Positions 1-7,653 are shown, counted from the stretch's first letter. The stretch: DNA of 15,761 nt from Ga0077536 sp943370145 (GCA_943370145.1 CALRPY020000080.1:1-15761), one strand, 5' to 3'. Numbers and translations: made by a program. Notes: generated by a model from the sequence alone, not told the origin.

Positions 1-170
1 TGATGCTCGGTGAAACCGGCGCCGTAGTAGCCGGTCTCGTCCATGTACTGCACCTGCTCGGTCAGGTTCCTGAGCATCTGCTGGTACAGGTCCGTGCGCT
101 TGCCGGCCATGCCCTTGAGAATCTCTTCCTTCGTGCCGACCGACGGCAGGTAGAATGCGCCAACTTCCAT
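1..170 (-). CDS. Luciferase-like (LLM class) flavin-dependent monooxygenase, N-terminal fragment
   Basis: This is the first 56 codons of a gene that leaves the window at its left edge. The N-terminus reads MEVGAFYLPSVGTKEE and continues to DETGYYGAGFTEH. That is the pattern of the first beta strand and the following strand ending in an E-H pair in bacterial luciferase-like monooxygenases, a TIM-barrel family that uses reduced FMN or F420 with O2 on varied substrates. The start at 170 is supported by an upstream GAGGAGA Shine-Dalgarno sequence about 6 nt before the ATG. No signal peptide is visible, so the protein should be cytoplasmic. It lies 165 bp downstream of the metallopeptidase on the same strand, with a GC-rich hairpin in the gap, so it may be transcribed separately. 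Substrate and subfamily cannot be judged from this fragment. Confidence 0.75.
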   Translation of the reverse strand, partial: MEVGAFYLPSVGTKEEILKGMAGKRTDLYQQMLRNLTEQVQYMDETGYYGAGFTEH

Positions 171-308
171 AACGTTCTCCTCGTGTTTGGCCTGGAACCT
201 TGCCTGCGGGGCGGATCCAGTGCGCACATTTTGACCAAGTGCGGCGAGGGTACTATGCGTCCGCGAGCAGCGTCCACCGGCGGTTTTTCGCGCATTTTCT
301 GCTGCGCT

Positions 309-330
309 GCGGCGTAGAACGCGACGCCGC
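309..330 (-). terminator. GC-rich hairpin just after the metallopeptidase stop codon
   Basis: A perfect 7-bp stem (GCGGCGT at 309-315 and ACGCCGC at 324-330) encloses an 8-nt loop and sits 5 nt past the stop codon of the zinc metallopeptidase. There is no T-tract after it on the minus strand, so it is not a classical intrinsic terminator. It could slow polymerase or protect the 3' end. The rest of 171-308 contains no convincing promoter, apart from the Shine-Dalgarno sequence of the left-edge gene. Confidence 0.25.
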
Positions 331-335
331 CCGTT

Positions 336-1190
336 TCAGGGGGCAGCCGCGCCGAAGGTATCGCAGCTGTCGAATTCACCCGCGTCCATGCCACGTTTGA
401 ACCAGCGGACACGCTGCGCGGAAGATCCGTGGGTGAAGGATTCGGGCACGACATGACCCCGGGCCCGGTGCTGCAGGCGGTCGTCGCCGATCGCACTCGC
501 CGCATTCAGCGCCTCATCGATGTCGCCTTCCTCGAGAATGCCGCGCGCGCGGTCGGCGTGATGGGCCCAGACGCCTGCCAGGCAGTCGGCCTGCAGCTCC
601 ATGCGTACCTGCAGCTGGTTCGCGGTGACCTGGTTCGCGCGCGCGCGGCGCTGATGGACGCCGTCGGCGATACCGAGCAGGTTCTGCACGTGATGCCCGA
701 CCTCGTGCGCAATGACATAGGCTTGCGCGAAGTCGCCGGGCGCGGCGTGGCGCTCGCGCAGGTCGTGGTAGAAACCGAGATCGATATAGATTTTCTGGTC
801 GGCCGGGCAGTAGAAGGGGCCTACCGCGGCTCCGGCGCGACCGCACGCGGATTGCACCGCGTCGCTGAACAGCACCAGGCGCGGCGCCTGATAGCGGCGA
901 CCGGCAGCTTCGAACAGGGCGTGCCAGGTGTCCTCGGTATCGCCGAGCACCACCGCGACGAACTCGGCGAGCGGGTCGTCGCGGGCGGGGGTAGACGGAT
1001 CCGCAGCCGGCGATCGCTGCGTGTCCTGCAGGCCGGTCTGCAGCAACACGGCCGGATCGATGCCGAAGTACAGCGCGATGAGCACCATCACGATCATGCC
1101 GAGCCCGCCGCCCCTGAGGGCCGGGCCGCCCGGCCGCATGCCGCGCCGGTCTTCGACGTTCGAACTTCGCCTGCCCGTCCGCCACTTCAT
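336..1190 (-). CDS. YpfJ-family neutral zinc metallopeptidase, membrane-anchored
   Basis: The protein has 284 aa, close to the family norm. Family hallmarks are all present: an N-terminal MKWRTGRRSSNVEDRRG block, a single hydrophobic segment at about residues 30-45 that should anchor it in the inner membrane, the zinc motif HEVGHHVQ (H162, E163, H166), the downstream ELQADCLAG segment with E198 as the probable third zinc ligand, and a conserved C-terminus ending in RVRWFKRGMDAGEFDSC. The family (Pfam neutral_zn_metallopeptidase, E. coli YpfJ) has no firmly established substrate. The start at 1190 is preferred to the in-frame ATG at 1202, because a perfect GGAGGT lies inside that extension, 4 nt before 1190. 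The gene lies 106 nt downstream of the hybrid kinase on the same strand, and no clear promoter was seen between them. Confidence 0.9.
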   Translation of the reverse strand: MKWRTGRRSSNVEDRRGMRPGGPALRGGGLGMIVMVLIALYFGIDPAVLLQTGLQDTQRSPAADPSTPARDDPLAEFVAVVLGDTEDTWHALFEAAGRRYQAPRLVLFSDAVQSACGRAGAAVGPFYCPADQKIYIDLGFYHDLRERHAAPGDFAQAYVIAHEVGHHVQNLLGIADGVHQRRARANQVTANQLQVRMELQADCLAGVWAHHADRARGILEEGDIDEALNAASAIGDDRLQHRARGHVVPESFTHGSSAQRVRWFKRGMDAGEFDSCDTFGAAAP

Positions 1191-1194
1191 CGCG

Positions 1195-1200
1195 ACCTCC
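1195..1200 (-). promoter_or_regulatory. Shine-Dalgarno GGAGGT that fixes the metallopeptidase start
   Basis: GGAGGT on the minus strand ends 4 nt before the ATG at 1190. An in-frame ATG at 1202 would place this sequence inside codons 2 and 3 and has no ribosome binding site of its own, so 1190 is the better start. Confidence 0.7.
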
Positions 1201-1296
1201 ATGCCGTCGTCGGTGTACGCCCGCCGATACTACGCCGACCTGGTGCGGCGCGGACGCCGGACCACCGCCCGCATCGGTCATGGCGCTGGCCGCGCG

Positions 1297-4104
1297 TCAG
1301 GCCGCGCTGCGCTGTGCCTCCAGCGCCTGGCGGGCGCTTTCCAGTTCGAGTTCGAGCAGGTCGACCTTGAGCGCAGCGCCGCGGATTTCACCCGCCAGGC
1401 CCATCGCCTCGAGTTCCCGGCACAGCGCGCTCAGGGAAGTGGCCCCCAGATTCGCGCTGCTCGATTTCAGGCTGTGCGCCGCGCGGCACAGTTGGAGCGG
1501 GTCGTTGCCCGCCACCGCCGCGTGCATCTGCGCGAGCAGCTTCGGCGCGGCGTCGAGGAAGATATCGATGACCCGCAGCAGGACGGATGGCGCGCCCTCG
1601 CGTTGCATCGCCCTGATCCGGGACAGCGCCTTCTCGTCCAGCACGCCGGCGCCCGTCGGGGCCGGTTTGCCGCCCGGCCGCTGACCGCTGATGACGACGG
1701 GATCCGGCGCCGGCGCGGCCTGAGTCGTCCTGTCGAGCGGCAGCCAGCGGGCGAGCGCGCGCGCGAGCTGTTTCTGGGTGAAGGGCTTCGACAGGTAGTC
1801 ATCCATGCCGGCGGCGAGGCAGCGCTCACGATCCCCGTCGAGGGCATTGGCCGTGAGCGCGATGATCGGCAGTCGCCGGTCACCCTCGCGCGCCTCGCTG
1901 GCGCGAATGGCCGCCGTCGCTTCGAGGCCATCGACCTCCGGCATCTGCATGTCCATCAGGATGAGGTCGATCGGGCGGGTGATCTGGTCGAAGGCCGCTT
2001 CCGTGATCCGTTCGAGCGCGGCCCGCCCGTTGCCGACGACCTCGACCTGGCAGCCCAGGTTCTCCAGCAGGGTGGTCGCCAGTTCCTGGTTGACCGGGTT
2101 GTCCTCTGCCAGCAGCACGCGCGCCGCGAAGCGCGGCGGGGTTTCGTCCGGTTCGTCGTCGTCCAGCGCCTGCATCGTCTGGCCGGGCGGGCGGGTCAGG
2201 TCCAGCGCGTCGGCCAGTGCGTCTTGGAGTTCACCCTGACGCAGCGGCTTGGTCACCGTCGCGGCGATCCCGGCGTTGAGCCATTGGCCCGTCTGCTCGA
2301 AATCGACGACGCTGCTCATCAGCACCAGGCGCAGCGACGGAAAGCGCGGGTCGCGGCGCAATTGCCTGACGAACTGCAGCGTGTCGCCGGCGAGTTTCCG
2401 GTCGATCACCAGCACTTCGTAGGGGTCGCGCGCCGCGGCGGCGCGTTCGAGTTCGGCGCTGACCGCCGCCGTGCAGTCGGCCCCCACCACCTTCGCCTTC
2501 CAGGCCTGCAACTGGCTGATGATCGCCAGGCGGCTCGTCGCATGCTCCTCCGCGACGAGGATGCGGCGGCCGAGCAGCATGCGGCTGCCGGAACGCGAGC
2601 TTCCGAGTGCCGAGGCCTCTTCCCGCGCCAGCGCGCACTCGAAACGGAACGTGGAGCCCTTGCCGAATTCACTCTCCACGCCGATTTTTCCGCCCATCAG
2701 CGCAGTGAGCTGGCGACAGATCGCGAGGCCCAGGCCCGTCCCGCCGAACTGGCGACTCGTCGAGCCGTCCGCCTGCGCGAAGGAATCGAAGATTTTCGCC
2801 AGGTGTTCCGGCCTGATCCCGACGCCGGTGTCGCGCACCTCGAAGCGGATCCGCGCCTGCGGACCGTCCGTCGCCTCGACCGACACCCGCACGACCACCT
2901 CACCCTTTTGGGTGAACTTCAGGGCATTGCCGATCAGGTTGGTCAGCACCTGGCGCAGCCGGTCCGGATCGCCCCGATACACTGCATGCGCGTCGGGGGG
3001 GAAGATGCACGAGAAGTCGAGGCCGGCGCGATGGGCGCGCTCGGCGAACATCATGCCGAGTTCCTCGATCAGCTGTCTCAGATCGAAGGGAATCGATTGC
3101 AGCTCGAGCTTGCCGGCTTCGATCTTCGAGAAATCGAGGATGTCGTTGATGATCGACAGCAGGGTCTCGCCCGAGTGGTGAATCGTCCGCGCGAAGTGCC
3201 GTTGCTTGCGATTGAGTTCAGTGTTCAGCAGCAGTTCCGTCATGCCGAGCACCCCGTTCATCGGCGTGCGGATTTCGTGGCTCATGTTGGCCAGGAACTC
3301 GGCCTTGGCCGATGCGGCCTGCTCCGCCTGTTCCTTGGCGGCGACGAGGTTCGTCTCCACGATCTTCTGGCGTTCGATCTGTTCGGCTAGACGAAGATTG
3401 AGGCGGTCGCCGCGCAGCTTGGCCGCGGCCGATTCCTCCAGCAGCTGTTCGTTTGCGTACTGGTTGTAGAAAGAGCGTTCGTGCGTCCGGTTGGTGATGC
3501 GCGCGAGATGGCAGAGGAAGCCGAAGTAGATCGCGATGCCGACACCCGTCGGCACCATCAGCGGCAATCCGGCGACGATGAACGCGACCGGCAGCGGCAG
3601 CAGGTTCAGGCCGAGCGCCAACCAGGTGGGTCGCAGCGCGAGGGAGTAGCCGGGGACGATGCCGGCCGAAGTGCCGACGAGCACGGTTGCGACGAACATC
3701 TGCAGCGCCGGATTCGAGATGTACGGGATGAAGGCTGCCGCCGACCCCCAGAACGCGCCTGAGATGACGAAAATCGCGGCGAACCACCGATAGTGGCGCG
3801 AGAAGGTCTCGTCGTCGTTCGGCGCGCTGGACCAGCGCTTCAGCTGGGCGAGCTGCGCGGTGGCGAACAGCAGTTGCGCGCCGACCCAGATCACGGTCGC
3901 CCAGATCGGCAGCACGCCGCGCATGCTGAGGCCGAACACGACGCTGGCGCAGGCACTGCCAATGGCGCCGGCACGCACGGTCTGCGCCAGATGGGCGACG
4001 GTCGCCGCGCGCCACTTGGCCAGGAATTCGGGACGCAGGGCCGGGCCCTGCGAGGTCACCTCGGGGTTGAAGTAGGGCGACGACTCCGCGCTGCGCACCT
4101 TCAA
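1297..4104 (-). CDS. Membrane hybrid sensor histidine kinase with two REC domains and C-terminal Hpt
   Basis: About 935 aa. Residues 30-210 are hydrophobic, with about five or six membrane segments and no recognisable periplasmic ligand domain. A short coiled linker leads to HisKA with the H-box HEIRTPMNG (H276). The HATPase domain has the N-box NLIGNALKF, DTGVGI and GGTGLGL. A first REC domain is diverged: EE replaces the usual acidic pair context and D568 sits in VIDRKLAGD, not DxxMPxxDG, although the lysine (TKP) is kept. The second REC is canonical (AEDNP, D718 in MDMQMPEVDG, ALTANA, SKPF). The Hpt domain has AAHSLKSSSANLG (H877). It is a BarA/ArcB-like phosphorelay kinase. The start is taken as TTG at 4104, whose TTGA overlaps the upstream regulator's stop; GTG at 4098 is the alternative. 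The open frame continues upstream to 4722, but that part is arginine-rich antisense-frame sequence over the EAL domain. Confidence 0.88.
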   Translation of the reverse strand: MKVRSAESSPYFNPEVTSQGPALRPEFLAKWRAATVAHLAQTVRAGAIGSACASVVFGLSMRGVLPIWATVIWVGAQLLFATAQLAQLKRWSSAPNDDETFSRHYRWFAAIFVISGAFWGSAAAFIPYISNPALQMFVATVLVGTSAGIVPGYSLALRPTWLALGLNLLPLPVAFIVAGLPLMVPTGVGIAIYFGFLCHLARITNRTHERSFYNQYANEQLLEESAAAKLRGDRLNLRLAEQIERQKIVETNLVAAKEQAEQAASAKAEFLANMSHEIRTPMNGVLGMTELLLNTELNRKQRHFARTIHHSGETLLSIINDILDFSKIEAGKLELQSIPFDLRQLIEELGMMFAERAHRAGLDFSCIFPPDAHAVYRGDPDRLRQVLTNLIGNALKFTQKGEVVVRVSVEATDGPQARIRFEVRDTGVGIRPEHLAKIFDSFAQADGSTSRQFGGTGLGLAICRQLTALMGGKIGVESEFGKGSTFRFECALAREEASALGSSRSGSRMLLGRRILVAEEHATSRLAIISQLQAWKAKVVGADCTAAVSAELERAAAARDPYEVLVIDRKLAGDTLQFVRQLRRDPRFPSLRLVLMSSVVDFEQTGQWLNAGIAATVTKPLRQGELQDALADALDLTRPPGQTMQALDDDEPDETPPRFAARVLLAEDNPVNQELATTLLENLGCQVEVVGNGRAALERITEAAFDQITRPIDLILMDMQMPEVDGLEATAAIRASEAREGDRRLPIIALTANALDGDRERCLAAGMDDYLSKPFTQKQLARALARWLPLDRTTQAAPAPDPVVISGQRPGGKPAPTGAGVLDEKALSRIRAMQREGAPSVLLRVIDIFLDAAPKLLAQMHAAVAGNDPLQLCRAAHSLKSSSANLGATSLSALCRELEAMGLAGEIRGAALKVDLLELELESARQALEAQRSAA

Positions 4105-6341
4105 CCGCCCTGGCCCATCGTGCGCGCGCAGTCCCCGCTGACCGCGCGCCACGGCCGGCGTCCGCCGCGTTCGTCCACCCAGTCGGCGAACATGGCCGCA
4201 GGCAGGGGTTTGCTGAACAGGTAGCCCTGCGCCTCGTCGCAGCCGAGTGCGCGCAGGAAATCGAGCTGGTGGTCGAGTTCGACGCCTTCGGCGACGACGC
4301 CCAGTCGCAGGCTGTGCGCCATCGCGATGACTGCCTCGACGATGGCGGCGTCGTCGGAGTCCTGGCGCAGCTCGCGGATGAAGGACTGGTCGATCTTGAG
4401 CACGTCGAGCGGCAGGCGCTTCAGGTAGTGCAGCGACGAGTAGCCGGTGCCGAAGTCGTCGACCGCGAGGGTGAGCCCGAGATCCCGCAGCTTGCGCAGG
4501 GTCAGCTGCGAGGCCCCGGCATCCTCCATCAGCAGGCTCTCGGTCAGTTCGAGCTCGAGCATCTCGGCGCCCAGGTGGAACTGCTGGAGGATCCGCGCGA
4601 GCATGGTCGGCAGCTTGCGATCGCGGAACTGGGCCGCCGACAGGTTCACCGCACAGCGCAGCTGGCTGCAGCCGCGCCCGCGCCACGCGGCGAGCTGTCG
4701 AGCGGCTTCGGTGAGAATCCATTCCCCGAGCGGCAGGATCAGGCCGGACTCCTCGGCGACCGGAATGAACTCGGCTGGCGCGATACGGCCCAGCGTAGGG
4801 TGCTGCCAGCGCACGAGGGCCTCCATGCCGACGACCTCGCCGGTGGCGACACTGAGCTTCGGCTGGTAGTGCAGCGACAATTGCTCGCTGCCTATCGCCT
4901 GGCGCAGGTTCGTCTCCATGGTCAGCCGGGCCTGGGCGCGGGTATTGAGTTGGGAATCATAGAATTCGCAGCGGTCACGGCCCTTGCGTTTAGCCTGGGC
5001 CAGCGCGAGCTCGCCATGACGGAGCAGCGTTTCGGCATCATGACCATCGCTGGGGTGGATCGCCATCCCGATGCTCGTCGTGATGAAGAACTCCTGTCCG
5101 GCGACATTGAACGGCTGCTGGAGCGACTCGTGGATGCGCTGCGCGACCTGTTCGACGTCCGCGGCACGACTGACGCCGGGCAGCACGATGCAGAATTCGT
5201 CGCCGCCGCAGCGGGCCACGACGTCGACCCAGTTCGCGCCGTGCGAGTCGGCCTGGCCGGACCGCCGACCGCTCGCGCGCACGCAGGCCGTGAGTCGCTG
5301 CCCGATGGCGCCGAGCAGCCCGTTGCCGACGTCGTGGCCGACGCTGTCGTTGACGCGCTGGAAATGATCGAGGTCGATCGACAGCGCGGCGACACCCTCG
5401 CCGACGCGGCCGGCTTCGGCCAGCATTTCACCCAGCAGGCGTTCGAGCAGGATGCGGTTCGGCAGGCCGGTCACGAGGTCGTAGTACGCGAGACGGTGAA
5501 TCTTCTGCTCGGCAAGGCGCCGCTCGGTGATGTTCTGGAACGTGCCGATGATGCGATGGCCGTTGTCGTGACGCTCGCGGACCGAGTGCTGGAGGATGGT
5601 GCGGGTCTGGCCGCTGCTGTCCGTGATCCTGAATTCGAGGGGCTCGTCGCCGGCGCCGCCGTCACGCGCTGTCAGCGCATCGCTGATCCGCAGGCGGTCG
5701 GCCGGCTCGACGTGTTCGAGCAGATCCTCGAGCGTCGTGATCCAGACGTCGGTGGCGAGGCCCAGCACCGAATGGGTCTGGGTGTTCCAGGCGCTGAAGC
5801 CGCGCCCGGGAACGTAGGCGAAGTGACCGAGCTGGGCAATGCGTTGCGCGCTCGCGAGCAGCGCCTCGCTCTGGCGCAGTTCGTTGCCGATGGCCGTGGC
5901 CCGCAACAGGTAGCGCAGCCGGAATTCGAGCAGTGCCGGGTCCAGCGGCTTGGTGACGAAATCGGTCGCGCCGGCGTGGAAGGCGCGTCGCATCGAGTTG
6001 ACGTCGTCGAGCCCCGTCATCATCAGCACGGGCAAATGGCGACCGTGGGCGGACAGGCGCAGTCGGCTGCACGCGGCGAAGCCGTCGATGTCCGGCAGCA
6101 TGATGTCCAGCAGCACGAGGTCAGGTCTCAGCTCCTCGATCAGCCGCAGGCCCTGCGTCGCCGTGTCGGCCTCGAGCAGGCGGAAGCCCTTGTCCGCGAG
6201 GGACTCCGTGACGAGCACCCGGTCGACCGGATCATCGTCGATGATCAGGACCAGCGGGGAATCGGGTTCCAGCATGAGTTTCGTGCGTGACGCGTTCTTG
6301 ATACCGGACGGGGTAACGGCTATCGGCTGTAAAACTTTCAT
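4101..6341 (-). CDS. Response regulator with PAS, GGDEF and EAL domains (cyclic di-GMP turnover)
   Basis: The 746 aa comprise an N-terminal REC (acidic residues at 35-37, phospho-acceptor D79 in LVLLDIMLPD, K131), a PAS/PAC domain at about 160-275, GGDEF at about 285-455 and EAL at about 470-725. The GGDEF signature RCGGDEF is intact (379-383), so diguanylate cyclase activity is possible. The RxxD inhibitory site is lost, with N370 in place of Arg, and the loop before it carries a hydrophilic insertion (about 357-369). EAL residues are preserved: E507 in EALVRW, NLSAAQF, ELELTES, DDFGTGYSS, LKIDQSF and AEGVE, so phosphodiesterase activity is likely. It is translationally coupled to the hybrid kinase, its probable phosphodonor. 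The start is uncertain: ATG 6341 has no ribosome binding site and would be nearly leaderless from the sigma-54 promoter candidate. ATG 6275, seven residues before the REC core, also lacks one but would have a leader of about 68 nt. Residue numbers use 6341. Confidence 0.9.
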   Translation of the reverse strand: MKVLQPIAVTPSGIKNASRTKLMLEPDSPLVLIIDDDPVDRVLVTESLADKGFRLLEADTATQGLRLIEELRPDLVLLDIMLPDIDGFAACSRLRLSAHGRHLPVLMMTGLDDVNSMRRAFHAGATDFVTKPLDPALLEFRLRYLLRATAIGNELRQSEALLASAQRIAQLGHFAYVPGRGFSAWNTQTHSVLGLATDVWITTLEDLLEHVEPADRLRISDALTARDGGAGDEPLEFRITDSSGQTRTILQHSVRERHDNGHRIIGTFQNITERRLAEQKIHRLAYYDLVTGLPNRILLERLLGEMLAEAGRVGEGVAALSIDLDHFQRVNDSVGHDVGNGLLGAIGQRLTACVRASGRRSGQADSHGANWVDVVARCGGDEFCIVLPGVSRAADVEQVAQRIHESLQQPFNVAGQEFFITTSIGMAIHPSDGHDAETLLRHGELALAQAKRKGRDRCEFYDSQLNTRAQARLTMETNLRQAIGSEQLSLHYQPKLSVATGEVVGMEALVRWQHPTLGRIAPAEFIPVAEESGLILPLGEWILTEAARQLAAWRGRGCSQLRCAVNLSAAQFRDRKLPTMLARILQQFHLGAEMLELELTESLLMEDAGASQLTLRKLRDLGLTLAVDDFGTGYSSLHYLKRLPLDVLKIDQSFIRELRQDSDDAAIVEAVIAMAHSLRLGVVAEGVELDHQLDFLRALGCDEAQGYLFSKPLPAAMFADWVDERGGRRPWRAVSGDCARTMGQGG

Positions 6342-6353
6342 GGACAGTCACTT

Positions 6354-6370
6354 GGCAAGCTTCGTGCCAC
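6354..6370 (-). promoter_or_regulatory. Candidate sigma-54 (RpoN) promoter for the regulator-kinase operon
   Basis: Reading the minus strand, 6370 to 6354 is GTGGCACGAAGCTTGCC. It matches the RpoN consensus TGGCACG-N4-TTGC exactly, with the required ten bases between the -24 GG and the -12 GC. It points toward the response regulator and lies in the intergenic gap. Predicted transcription would begin near 6343. RpoN promoters need an enhancer-binding activator, and the dyad-rich segment at 6462-6516 lies at a suitable distance upstream. Confidence 0.6.
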
Positions 6371-6461
6371 CCAAAACTGTGCGCGGGTCGACGTTCCGCG
6401 CCGGGCTGCGGGCGGTCGGCGCGCTGCGGTGTCAGAAACCCGCGCAACGCATGGCGCGAGC

Positions 6462-6516
6462 GTCAATGACTGATCGTGATTATTTCCTGATGAGTCAGGA
6501 GATCAGCGGTTCAGTC
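6462..6516. repeat. Cluster of nested inverted repeats upstream of the sigma-54 promoter candidate
   Basis: This segment is visibly poorer in G+C than its surroundings and carries several dyads: GTCA-A-TGAC (6462-6470), CTGATC (6470-6475) paired with GATCAG (6501-6506), a hairpin TCCTGA-TGAG-TCAGGA (6485-6500), and GACTGA (6468-6473) paired with TCAGTC (6511-6516). It starts at the 3' end of the Rieske oxygenase gene. The 6-bp hairpin could act as that gene's terminator, but no T-tract follows. The position, about 120-170 bp upstream of the predicted RpoN start, also suits an enhancer-binding protein site. The remaining gap (6371-6461) shows nothing clear. Confidence 0.45.
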
Positions 6517-7653
6517 GCGCGTTGCGGCAGTGACCGCCTGGTGGAAGTGAGCCAGCGCCGGCTCGTTGCGCCCGAACACGATGTGGGTCTGGGCGCCGGA
6601 CAGGAAGCTGGCCTGGATGCCTTCGCCGACCGGGAAATCCTCGTTTTCGACGACGTGGAGCACGAGCTGCAGGTTGCGGTCCCAGTGGCGCCGGGCCTTC
6701 TCGGTCTCGGCCGGCGCCGGCGAGTAGAGCGTCAGCTGCAGCAGGGACGAGGCGGGGTCATCCGCATCCGGGAAGATCTGCCACAGCTCGACCTGTTCGC
6801 CCTGCCAGACCAGCACGCAGTTCGGGAACAGCACATAGAGAATCACGAGGTGGGGCAGCACCTGCCATGCGTGTTCGGGCTGCCCGCGCAGCTCGGCGAT
6901 GCTGCGCCGGGGCGTGACCAGCCGGAAGTGCCTGCCGTAGGTGTCGAAGGTCGCCAGGTTCTGGTGGAAGATGGAACAGATCGAGTCCTTGTGCAGCACG
7001 CAGAAGTGGTAGGACTCGAGGAAGGTGTCCAGCGCGAGCTTCCAGTTCATGCGGCGCTTCAGCACGCGCGTCGCATAAGGGTGGAAGCGCCCCAGGTCGA
7101 AACCGGCGAGTTCGCGATCGAGGGCGCCGAGGCTCGACGCGAGTTCCAGGGCCCGGCCGGGCGTCGGGTGTACCCACAGCATGCCGTGGCGCTCTTCGGC
7201 ACCGAGCCGCCGCAGGCCGTGCTGCGCGCGATCCACGCCCGGAAAGGAGGCCTCTTCCGGCCGCCCCGCGAGCGCGCCGTCCAGCCCGTAGGCCCATGCG
7301 TGGTAGGGGCAGGTGAATCCGCGCGCGGTGCCGCAAGCCTCGGCCACCCGGGCGCCGCGGTGGCGGCACACGTTCAGGAACGCGCCGAAACGGCCCTCCG
7401 CGTCGCGCACCAGCAACAGCGGCAGGCCACTGATGTCATGCACCCGGTAGCTGCCGGGTCCCGGCAGGTCGCCGCTGAACCCGACGCACAGCACCTGTTC
7501 GCGGAACAGGCGCTGCCGCTCGCGCAGGGCGTGCGCCGGACTGGCGTATTCGTCCACTGGCTGACGGTAGACGTCGTCGCCGAGTTGCAGGCTTCCCTCG
7601 TCGATGTAGGCGAGCAGGCGGGCGGCAAGCGCGGTCTGTTCTGCGTGTTCCAT
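6511..7653 (-). CDS. Rieske aromatic ring-hydroxylating oxygenase, alpha subunit
   Basis: At 380 aa it is typical for the single-component alpha-subunit class. The Rieske [2Fe-2S] centre has C96-x-H98 (NVCRHRG) and C115-x2-H118 (CPYHAW). The mononuclear iron site in the C-terminal catalytic domain has H216 and H221 in FLESYHFCVLH, with D339 in ENEDFPVGEGIQ as third ligand. E213 takes the place of the usual bridging aspartate three residues before the first His. The family inserts O2 into, or demethylates, aromatic and quaternary-amine substrates, using electrons from a separate reductase that is not encoded in this window. The start at 7653 has only a weak ribosome binding site. The gene lies 62 nt downstream of the azoR-like gene on the same strand and is probably cotranscribed. 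The substrate is unknown; no beta subunit gene is adjacent, so a trimeric alpha-only oxygenase is likely. Confidence 0.9.
   Translation of the reverse strand: MEHAEQTALAARLLAYIDEGSLQLGDDVYRQPVDEYASPAHALRERQRLFREQVLCVGFSGDLPGPGSYRVHDISGLPLLLVRDAEGRFGAFLNVCRHRGARVAEACGTARGFTCPYHAWAYGLDGALAGRPEEASFPGVDRAQHGLRRLGAEERHGMLWVHPTPGRALELASSLGALDRELAGFDLGRFHPYATRVLKRRMNWKLALDTFLESYHFCVLHKDSICSIFHQNLATFDTYGRHFRLVTPRRSIAELRGQPEHAWQVLPHLVILYVLFPNCVLVWQGEQVELWQIFPDADDPASSLLQLTLYSPAPAETEKARRHWDRNLQLVLHVVENEDFPVGEGIQASFLSGAQTHIVFGRNEPALAHFHQAVTAATRD

Noticed and set aside
928..3390. An open frame of about 820 codons on the plus strand
   Set aside because: It runs antisense to the hybrid kinase and metallopeptidase, whose motifs are intact. 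Its product is rich in Arg, Ala and Asp/Glu without recognisable domains, as expected for complementary frames in GC-rich DNA.
4105..4722. N-terminal extension of the hybrid kinase frame by about 206 residues
   Set aside because: The extension is arginine- and alanine-rich, lies entirely over the EAL domain of the overlapping regulator gene, and has no domain-like pattern. The TTGA overlap gives a better start.
4269..6290. An open frame of about 673 codons on the plus strand
   Set aside because: It is antisense to the REC-PAS-GGDEF-EAL gene and shows only the composition typical of such frames.
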